Origin: Allosphingosinicella sp.
GTDB lineage: Bacteria > Pseudomonadota > Alphaproteobacteria > Sphingomonadales > Sphingomonadaceae
Assembly: GCA_030146745.1 (NCBI GenBank)
Contig: JASLBD010000299.1
Coordinates: 1-6,517 of the forward strand
Direction: 5' to 3'
Length of the DNA stretch: 6,517 nt
The notes beneath the pieces are model-generated. The model was not told the origin of the DNA and searched no databases. It saw only the letters and a list, made by a program, of their open reading frames with translations. This document shows, one piece after another, positions 1 to 5,208 of this stretch. The first letter of the stretch is position 1; every line of letters starts with the position of its first letter. Position numbers and translations under genes: made by a program.

Positions 1-720
1 GCGGCGTATCACCTCGTCGATGACGATCCGCGATTGGCTTCCCGGCCGATCGGCATCCCAGGCGGTGTAGACGCAGTGGCAGGTCATGCCCATCGGCGCC
101 GAGGACAAGGTCCGGAACGGCTCGACATCCACCTCGAGCTCCTCGAGCGAGGCCCGAACCACCGGCAGCTCCTCATGGCTGTCGACGAGCGCCCGGCCGT
201 GGCCGGGCATATGCTTGATCACACCGACCACCCCGGCCGAAGCGAGCCCGTCGAGCACCGCCCGCCCGAGCGCCGCCACCTGCATCGGCTCGGAGCCCAG
301 TGCCCGGTCGCCGACGATGTCGGTGGCGCCGGGCTGGCGCACGTCGAGCACCGGCAGGCAGTCGACATTGACCCCGACCTCGGCGAGGAGGACGGCGATC
401 GCCGCCGCATTGGCCCGCGCCGCCTCGATCGCGCTCATCGGCGCCTTCTCGTAAAGCCGGGCGAACGCCTCGGCGGACGGAAAGGCGGGCCATTCGGGCG
501 GCCTCATCCGGGCGACCCGGCCGCCTTCCTGGTCGATCAGGATCGGGAGATCGTCGCGGCCGTGAAGGCCGCGCAGCTCGGACGTCAGGGCGCGCATCTG
601 CTCGCGGTTCGTGATGTTGCGCCGGAAGAGGATGTAGCCGACGGGATCGGCGTCGCGGAAGAAGGCCCGTTCGTCCGGGGTCGGCTCGAGCCCCAGAGGG
701 GCGTAGATGGCGGCTTGCAT
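1..720 (-). CDS. nagZ: Beta-N-acetylhexosaminidase NagZ (GH3), C-terminus cut by window edge
   Basis: Cytoplasmic glycoside hydrolase family 3 enzyme of peptidoglycan recycling; it removes non-reducing GlcNAc from GlcNAc-anhydroMurNAc (peptide) products of murein turnover. I translated the minus strand by hand: 240 codons from an ATG at 720-718, open to base 1. The product starts MQAAIYAPLGLEPTPDERAF. Visible family motifs are GYILFRRN (residues 28-35), IDQEGGRV (62-69), NVDCLPVLDV (about 138-147), KHMPGHGRA (169-177) and the dyad D180-S-H182, matching the Asp-x-His pair NagZ uses as its unusual general acid/base. The Asp nucleophile, expected about 60-70 residues further on, lies outside the window; Gram-negative NagZ is usually about 340 residues, so roughly 100 are missing. 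No good Shine-Dalgarno precedes the ATG (the 12 bases before it are CTAAACAGCGACC-like). It is the last gene here of an argS-SPOR-nagZ run. Family certain; cellular role inferred from family. Confidence 0.95.
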   Translation of the reverse strand, partial: MQAAIYAPLGLEPTPDERAFFRDADPVGYILFRRNITNREQMRALTSELRGLHGRDDLPILIDQEGGRVARMRPPEWPAFPSAEAFARLYEKAPMSAIEAARANAAAIAVLLAEVGVNVDCLPVLDVRQPGATDIVGDRALGSEPMQVAALGRAVLDGLASAGVVGVIKHMPGHGRALVDSHEELPVVRASLEELEVDVEPFRTLSSAPMGMTCHCVYTAWDADRPGSQSRIVIDEVIRR

Positions 721-738
721 GGTCGCTGTTTAGAGTCA

Positions 739-768
739 CCGTCATTCCCGCGAAAGCGGGAATGACGG
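739..768. repeat. Perfect 13-bp hairpin, ATTCCCGC-GAAA-GCGGGAAT type intergenic repeat
   Basis: The arms 739-751 (CCGTCATTCCCGC) and 756-768 (GCGGGAATGACGG) are exact reverse complements around a GAAA loop (TTTC on the transcribed minus strand). The core matches a repeat class common between genes in many proteobacteria, related in pattern to the Neisseria dRS3 type; that comparison is from memory. It fills most of the 59-base gap between the SPOR stop and the nagZ start. No T-run follows on either strand, so it is not a canonical intrinsic terminator. It could act as an mRNA-stabilising or attenuating structure within the operon, or simply be a dispersed repeat. Confidence 0.85.
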
Positions 769-779
769 GGATCGGCCGC

Positions 780-1481
780 CTACACCTTCAGGCACTGCTC
801 CCCGGCGACCTTCAGGCGCCCGCAAATGCCGGCCGCGCCGGGGCCGGTGGCGCGGAGCCGGTAATAGGTCTTGCCGTTGACCTTGGCGACGACGACGCTG
901 TGGGAGAGCGGGGCCAGATAGCCGAAGCGCCCCGAAAGCGCCTTCCAGGCCTTTTCGGCGGCCGCGCCGCTGGGAAAGGCGCCCAGCTGGATGGTGGCGC
1001 CGCCCGCGGCGGCAGGCGTGACGGGCGCTTCCTGCCCGGCCGGGGCGTTGGTCGGGGCCGGCGCCTTGAGCAAGGGCGGCTCCTTCTCCGCCGGGGCCGG
1101 AGCCTTGGGCTGGGCCGTCACCGGCGCCTCGGCCACCGCGCTGGTGTCGATGCTGGCATTGGGGGTACCGCCCTGGGCGGCGTCGAACGCCGTCTCGCCC
1201 TGGCCTTCGACGGTCATCCCGCCGGGGCTGTCGGGCTTGACCTTGTACGGCCCCCCGGGCGCCGCGATGATTTCGGGCGCGCCGGTCCCGCCGCCGTCGC
1301 GATTGCTCATCCAGAAGATTCCGCCGACGATTCCGCCGATCGCGGCGAGGCCGATCAGGACGGCGACGATCAGCTTGAGCGCGGAAGGGCCGCCTTCGCC
1401 GCCGTCTTCCTCGACCGCTTCCAGCCAGGGGAGACGATCGTCATTGTCGAGCGCAGGATCGTCGGCGCGAATGTCGGTCAT
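780..1481 (-). CDS. SPOR-domain protein with one N-terminal membrane anchor
   Basis: Predicted inner-membrane protein whose C-terminal SPOR domain would bind peptide-denuded peptidoglycan in the periplasm, typically at the division septum. Numbering is from the ATG at 1481 (233 residues). Residues 1-34 are an acidic cytoplasmic segment; 35-58 are one hydrophobic helix (LKLIVAVLIGLAAIGGIVGG); then comes PGGPYKVKPDSPGGM (about 75-89), a motif I associate with alphaproteobacterial SPOR proteins; a Pro/Ala linker spans about 110-158; and SPOR runs from about 160 (TIQLGAF, 163-169) to the end, with YYRLRATGP and two cysteines, C220 and C230. An in-frame GTG lies one codon upstream, but the ATG is preferred: it shares one base with the argS stop (TGATG) and has GAGGAG 8 bases upstream. 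Translation is probably coupled to argS. The exact division role is inferred; no gene symbol can be assigned. Confidence 0.9.
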   Translation of the reverse strand: MTDIRADDPALDNDDRLPWLEAVEEDGGEGGPSALKLIVAVLIGLAAIGGIVGGIFWMSNRDGGGTGAPEIIAAPGGPYKVKPDSPGGMTVEGQGETAFDAAQGGTPNASIDTSAVAEAPVTAQPKAPAPAEKEPPLLKAPAPTNAPAGQEAPVTPAAAGGATIQLGAFPSGAAAEKAWKALSGRFGYLAPLSHSVVVAKVNGKTYYRLRATGPGAAGICGRLKVAGEQCLKV

Positions 1482-3208
1482 CACTGCATCTCCTCGGCGG
1501 CCGCCACGCCCATGATCGCCAGGCCGTTCCTCAAAATCTGACCTGTGGCCGCCGCTAACTCTAGCCTCGCGCTCGTTAATTTCAAATTATCTTCGAGGAG
1601 AAAGCGCCGCGAGGGATCGTCGTTGCCGCGATTCCACAAGGCGTGGAAGGCGGCGGCGAGGTCGCCCAGGTAGAAGGCGATCCGGTGCGGCTCGTGCGCC
1701 TGCGCCGCGGCCTCGACGATGCGCGGGAACTGGGCGGCGAGACGGACCAGGCCCAGCTCCTCGTCGTCGAGCAAAGCGAGGTCGGCGCCCGCCTCCGGCT
1801 CGAGGCCGGCTTCCGCCGCCCGGCGGTGGAGCGACCTGATCCGGGCATGGGCATATTGGACGTAGAAGACCGGATTGTCCTTCGACGCCTCGACCACCTT
1901 GGCGAAGTCGAAGTCCATCTGGGCATCGTTCTTGCGGGTCAGCATGGTGAAGCGCACCACGTCCTTGCCGACCTCCTCGACCACTTCCGCGAGGGTGACG
2001 AAGCTTCCCGAGCGCTTCGACATCTTGACCAGCTCGCCGGCCCTCAGCAGCCGGACCATCTGGACGATCTTGACGTCGAGCGCCGGGCGGCCGGCAAGCG
2101 CCTGCACCGCCGCCTGGGTCCTTTTCACCGTTCCGGTATGGTCCGCGCCCCACACGTTGATCAGCTCGTCCGAGGCTTCGAGCTTCTGCATGTGATAGGC
2201 GGTGTCGGCCGCGAAATAGGTCCAGCTGCCGTCGGACTTCCTGATCGGCCGGTCCTGGTCGTCCCCGAACTCGGTCGAGCGGAAGAGGATCAGTTCCGTC
2301 GGCTCCCAATCCTCCACCGTCTTGCCCTTGGGCGGCGGCAGTGTGCCGCGATAGACAAGGCCCTTCTCGTCGAGCAGCTCGAAGGCGCGGTCGACGGCGC
2401 CCGATTCCTGAACTTCGCGCTCCGAGGCGAAAAGGTCGTGATGCACTCCGAGCAAGGCCAGGTCGGACCGGATCAGGTCGAGCATCGCGGCGACCGAGCG
2501 CCGGCGGAAGAGGTCCAGCCAGGCGTCCTCCGGGGCGTCGGCATGGGTTTCGCCATATTCGGCGGCCAGCGCCTCGCCGACCGGCTTCAGATAGTCGCCG
2601 GGATAGAGGCCGTCGGGGATCTCGCCGATCTGCCGACCGAGCGCTTCGAGATAGCGCAGGTGCGCCGAGCGGGCGAGGACGTCGACCTGGGCGCCGGCGT
2701 CGTTGACATAATATTCGCGGGTGACCGAATAGCCGGCGGTCTCGAGCAGGCTCGCCAAAGCGTCGCCGACGACGGCGCCGCGGCAATGGCCCATGTGCAT
2801 CGGACCCGTCGGGTTGGCGGAGACATATTCGACGTTCACCCGCCGCCCCGCGCCCGCCGACGAGCGGCCGTAGGCGGCGCCGCCGGAGAGGATGGCGCGA
2901 AGCTCGTCGTGCCAGATCGACGGCGAGAGGCGGATGTTGATGAAACCGGGGCCCGCCACTTCGGCGCCGGCCACTTCGTCCAGCGCCGCCAGCCTCGGCG
3001 CGATCAGCTCGGCCAAAGCGCGCGGGTTGGTCCGGGCGCCCTTGGCGAGCACCATCGCCGCGTTGGTGGCGAGGTCGCCGTGGGAGGGATCGCGCGGCGG
3101 CTCCACCGCCACCGCCTTTCGCTCCAGCCCGGACGGAAGCGCGCCCTCGCCTTCGAGGGCGTCGAGGAGGGCGTCGAGATGCGCGGCGAAGCGGTCGTAG
3201 AGGGTCAA
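1481..3208 (-). CDS. argS: Arginyl-tRNA synthetase
   Basis: Class I aminoacyl-tRNA synthetase that charges tRNA-Arg with arginine using ATP in the cytoplasm. The 575-residue product is full length (E. coli ArgRS is 577). Residues about 4-92 form the N-terminal tRNA-binding domain, with [17 protein letters not shown] (36-52) and GPGFINIRL (86-94). The Rossmann catalytic domain has the HIGH motif as HMGH (138-141) within [12 protein letters not shown], then REYYVNDAG (164-172), [12 protein letters not shown] (328-339), WGADHTGT (353-360) and the KMSKS loop as KMSKRSG (395-401). The DALR anticodon-binding domain starts near VQYAHARI (450-457) and runs to the end. The start is a TTG at 3208-3206; no other in-frame start fits the family N-terminus, the next Met being residue 52. 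No clear Shine-Dalgarno precedes the TTG. It heads the argS-SPOR-nagZ unit. Confidence 0.97.
   Translation of the reverse strand: MTLYDRFAAHLDALLDALEGEGALPSGLERKAVAVEPPRDPSHGDLATNAAMVLAKGARTNPRALAELIAPRLAALDEVAGAEVAGPGFINIRLSPSIWHDELRAILSGGAAYGRSSAGAGRRVNVEYVSANPTGPMHMGHCRGAVVGDALASLLETAGYSVTREYYVNDAGAQVDVLARSAHLRYLEALGRQIGEIPDGLYPGDYLKPVGEALAAEYGETHADAPEDAWLDLFRRRSVAAMLDLIRSDLALLGVHHDLFASEREVQESGAVDRAFELLDEKGLVYRGTLPPPKGKTVEDWEPTELILFRSTEFGDDQDRPIRKSDGSWTYFAADTAYHMQKLEASDELINVWGADHTGTVKRTQAAVQALAGRPALDVKIVQMVRLLRAGELVKMSKRSGSFVTLAEVVEEVGKDVVRFTMLTRKNDAQMDFDFAKVVEASKDNPVFYVQYAHARIRSLHRRAAEAGLEPEAGADLALLDDEELGLVRLAAQFPRIVEAAAQAHEPHRIAFYLGDLAAAFHALWNRGNDDPSRRFLLEDNLKLTSARLELAAATGQILRNGLAIMGVAAAEEMQ
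1490..1495 (-). promoter_or_regulatory. Ribosome binding site of the SPOR gene, inside the argS 3' end
   Basis: GAGGAG on the minus strand, 8 bases before the ATG at 1481 and 5 bases before the alternative GTG at 1484. The spacing favours the ATG. The site lies within the last codons of argS, so the two genes share one transcript. Confidence 0.65.
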
Positions 3209-3258
3209 GACAAGGTCCGGATTTCGAGGAGCGCGCGGCTTAGACGATGTCCGCGGCG

Positions 3259-3287
3259 ATTTGAAGGCGGGGTCGGCCCGCTGTAAG
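3259..3287 (-). promoter_or_regulatory. Weak candidate promoter for argS
   Basis: On the minus strand, CTTACA (3287-3282) and TCAAAT (3264-3259) each match 4 of 6 bases of the sigma-70 -35 and -10 boxes and are 17 bases apart. Transcription would begin near 3252, giving a leader of about 44 bases before the TTG of argS. The -35 box starts at the last base of the inverted-repeat element. Matches this weak arise by chance, so this is only the best candidate in the gap. Confidence 0.25.
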
Positions 3288-3386
3288 CTGTATCGATATT
3301 CGGGCCTGTTCCTTCTGCCCCCTCTCCCCAGGGGGAGAGGAGTGACAAATGCTCAAACCCGCTGAATGTCGATATGCCGATACAGC
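3287..3386. repeat. 100-bp element with 9-bp terminal inverted repeats and an inner palindrome
   Basis: GCTGTATCG at 3287-3295 is the exact reverse complement of CGATACAGC at 3378-3386, and both ends continue into looser ATAT-containing similarity (ATATTCGGG inside the left end; GTCGATATG inside the right end). Between them sits a separate hairpin at 3321-3340. The right end directly abuts the stop codon of the Rossmann-protein gene (3387-3389), so the element fills the part of the gap next to that gene. It has no reading frame of its own that I would accept. The layout resembles a small non-autonomous mobile or REP-like element, but I see no target-site duplication (flanks differ), so mobility is inference. 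Confidence 0.5.
3321..3340. repeat. CCTCTCCCC/GGGGAGAGG hairpin
   Basis: CCTCTCCCC (3321-3329) and GGGGAGAGG (3332-3340) are exact reverse complements with only AG between, so the folded form would be about 8 bp with a 4-base loop. Pyrimidine-rich palindromes of this kind are common intergenic repeats in GC-rich proteobacteria. No U-tract follows on either strand, so it is not a standard terminator, although it lies downstream of the dgt/Rossmann-protein unit and could slow polymerase or block exonucleases. Confidence 0.6.
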
Positions 3387-4043
3387 CTAGGCCGTTCTGG
3401 CCAGCCGCCTGATTCCCAGGTTCTCAAGCCGAAAGACGCCCGGCTCGGTCTGCCGAAGCGCCGCGGCCGCCGCCGCCGCTACGACATCCGCGTCGATCGC
3501 CGCGTACCGGTCGAGCCTGCCGCGCAGCAGGAGGTTGACCATTGGGCTCACCATGATGCCGATCCGCTCGCCAAGCCGCCGGTCGCCGCCGCGCGGACCT
3601 CGCAGGAGGCCCGGCTGCAATATGTCGAGCCGTTCGAAGCCCATCCCCTCCAGCGCCGCTTCCATATCGCCCTTGGTCCGAAGGTAGAAATTGGCCGAGG
3701 CGAGGTCCGCGCCCACCGAGGACACCGTCACCATCCGGCGAGCGCCGGCCGCTACCGCCGCTCGGGCGAAGGCGACGACCATGTCGAAATCGACCGCGCG
3801 GAAGGCCGGCTTCGAACCCGCCTGGCGCATCGTCGTCCCCAAGGCCGAGACTGCGGAGTCGGGGGCCAGGCCCGCGACGATGCCGGCCCATTCCGTCGGC
3901 GCCGCGACATGCTCGTGCCAGTTGGGATGGACGACCCCGCTGGGCCGCCGAAGCAGCGCGTCCACGTCGCACCCCTGCGCCAGCAGCTTGCGCGCGGCGA
4001 GGGAGCCGACGAGCCCCGTCGCCCCGATCATCGCCACCCGCAC
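3387..4043 (-). CDS. NAD(P)-binding Rossmann-fold protein (atypical SDR, NmrA/HTATIP2-like)
   Basis: A 218-residue protein; substrate and reaction unknown. The N-terminus has the dinucleotide-binding glycine motif GATGLVG (7-13) after beta-strand MRVAMI. SALGTT (66-71), VTVSSVGAD (105-113), FYLRTKGDMEAAL (119-131, with Y120-x3-K124 in the place of the SDR Tyr/Lys pair) and ILQPGLLRGPR (141-151) match the atypical short-chain dehydrogenase group often annotated as NAD(P)H-binding, HTATIP2/TIP30-like or nucleoside-diphosphate-sugar epimerase. The start is a GTG at 4043, supported by GGAGGG 8 bases upstream; the next Met (residue 5) would break the first beta-strand. The gap to the dgt stop is 1 base, so it is read with dgt. 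It separates dgt from argS, which are often neighbours in alphaproteobacteria. No transmembrane segment or signal peptide seen. It could be an enzyme or a redox-sensing regulator. Confidence 0.88.
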   Translation of the reverse strand: MRVAMIGATGLVGSLAARKLLAQGCDVDALLRRPSGVVHPNWHEHVAAPTEWAGIVAGLAPDSAVSALGTTMRQAGSKPAFRAVDFDMVVAFARAAVAAGARRMVTVSSVGADLASANFYLRTKGDMEAALEGMGFERLDILQPGLLRGPRGGDRRLGERIGIMVSPMVNLLLRGRLDRYAAIDADVVAAAAAAALRQTEPGVFRLENLGIRRLARTA

Positions 4044-4044
4044 G

Positions 4045-5208
4045 TCAGAATCCCTCCGGAAGCTCGACCGGCCCGACCAGCTCGCGATGCTGGCGGACGG
4101 CGTAGCGGTCGGTCATTCCGGCGATGAAGTCCCCGATCGCCCGAAGCACGGCCGTCTCGTCCGTCTCCGCCGGAAGCCATTCCGGCGGAAGCCGGCGCGG
4201 ATCGTCGCGATAGGCGGCGAAGAGGCGGGCGACGACCGCCTGCGCCTTGTCGCGCACCGCCATGACCGGCGCGGCATTGTACATCCTGGCGTGCAGGAAG
4301 CGCTTCAGAACCGCTTCCTCCCGGGCCATTTCGGGCGAGAAGCCGGAGAGCGGGCGGGCGGCGGCGCGCACCTCGTCCGCCGTCTCGACCCCGCTGTCGG
4401 CCAGCCTGCGCCTTGTCTCGTCGAGGACGTCGCCGACCATCAGGCCGATCTGGTCCCGCACCAGCTCCGGCACCAGCCGGGTCTTGTCCACGTCGGGAAA
4501 GCGGGCCCGGACCCCGGCCCAGGTGCGGGCGATGAGCGGCACCTCGAGCAGGTCCGCGAGGGTGAACAGGCCGGCGCGGAGGCCGTCGTCGATGTCGTGA
4601 TTGTCATAGGCGATGTCGTCTGCGACCGCCGCGACCTGCGCCTCCAGGCTCGGCCAGCTCATCAGGTCCAGCGGAAATTCGCAATCGGCCTCGGCCAGCG
4701 CCCAGGGCGGGTCCGCGACCGGTCCGTTATGCTTGGCCAGCCCCTCCAGCGTCTCCCAGCTGAGGTTGAGGCCGCAATGGCGGGGATAGGGGCTTTCGAG
4801 GCGGGTCAGAAGCCGGATCGTATGGGCATTGTGGTCGAACCCTCCCGCCCCGGCCATCTCCGCCTGGAGAACCTCCTCGCCGGAATGGCCGAACGGCGGA
4901 TGGCCGATGTCGTGGGCGAGGCACAGGGCTTCGGTGAGATCCTCGTTGAGGCCGAGCGCCCGGGCCATGGTCCGGCCGATCTGGGCGACTTCGAGGCTGT
5001 GGGTGAGGCGGACCCGGAAATGGTCGCCGTCCGGGGCGACGAAGACCTGGGTCTTGTGGCGGAGGCGGCGGAAGGGGACGCTATGGATGATCCGGTCGCG
5101 GTCGCGCTGGAAGGCGTCGCGGGGACCGCGCTGGCCGGTCGCCGGCTCGGCGTGAAGCCGTCCCCGCGAGGCCGAAGGATCGCAGGCGAAACGGGCCGCC
5201 GGCCTCAC
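4045..5208 (-). CDS. dgt: HD-domain dNTP triphosphohydrolase (dGTPase-like)
   Basis: Hydrolyses dNTPs to deoxynucleoside and triphosphate, a cytoplasmic control on dNTP pools; family members differ in nucleotide preference, so dGTP specificity is not established here. The 387-residue length fits the short dGTPase-like subfamily. Motifs in order: FQRDRDRIIHSVPFRRLRHKTQ (33-54, typical opening), RLTHSLEV (67-74, metal ligand H70), LAHDIGHPPFGHSGE (97-111, the HD pair H99-D100), FDHNAHT (124-130), LTRLESPYP (134-142), VADDIAYDNHDIDDG (195-209, the final metal Asp is in D197-D198) and MTDRYA (365-370). All HD metal ligands are present, so it should be active. The start is a GTG at 5208 whose bases overlap the upstream SPOR-gene stop (GTGA, 4 bases), suggesting translational coupling; no strong Shine-Dalgarno is visible. 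The N-terminus MRPAARFACDPSASRGR agrees with relatives as I remember them. Confidence 0.95.
   Translation of the reverse strand: MRPAARFACDPSASRGRLHAEPATGQRGPRDAFQRDRDRIIHSVPFRRLRHKTQVFVAPDGDHFRVRLTHSLEVAQIGRTMARALGLNEDLTEALCLAHDIGHPPFGHSGEEVLQAEMAGAGGFDHNAHTIRLLTRLESPYPRHCGLNLSWETLEGLAKHNGPVADPPWALAEADCEFPLDLMSWPSLEAQVAAVADDIAYDNHDIDDGLRAGLFTLADLLEVPLIARTWAGVRARFPDVDKTRLVPELVRDQIGLMVGDVLDETRRRLADSGVETADEVRAAARPLSGFSPEMAREEAVLKRFLHARMYNAAPVMAVRDKAQAVVARLFAAYRDDPRRLPPEWLPAETDETAVLRAIGDFIAGMTDRYAVRQHRELVGPVELPEGF
4052..4057 (-). promoter_or_regulatory. Ribosome binding site for the Rossmann-protein GTG start
   Basis: GGAGGG on the minus strand, 8 bases before the GTG at 4043 and lying within the last codons of dgt. 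It is the clearest Shine-Dalgarno in the window and decides the GTG start over the later ATG at residue 5. Confidence 0.75.

Noticed and set aside
173..745. Minus-strand 190-codon frame overlapping nagZ
   Set aside because: It is in a different frame from the motif-bearing nagZ translation and is Arg-rich low complexity.
729..755. Possible internal nagZ promoter, TTTCGC then TCTAAA on the minus strand
   Set aside because: The spacer is only 15 bases, the -35 match is poor, and the -35 lies inside the hairpin repeat.
34..765. Plus-strand 243-codon frame opposite nagZ
   Set aside because: The minus frame gives clear GH3 motifs (IDQEGGRV, KHMPGHG, DSH); the plus frame has none and ends in the hairpin repeat.
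1643..3286. Plus-strand 547-codon open frame opposite argS
   Set aside because: It mirrors the argS coding frame, whose HIGH and KMSKS motifs are certain; the antisense product has no recognisable domain.
3321..3340. Intrinsic terminator for the dgt/Rossmann-protein unit
   Set aside because: The stem is GC-rich but no T-run follows on either strand, so a Rho-independent terminator cannot be claimed.
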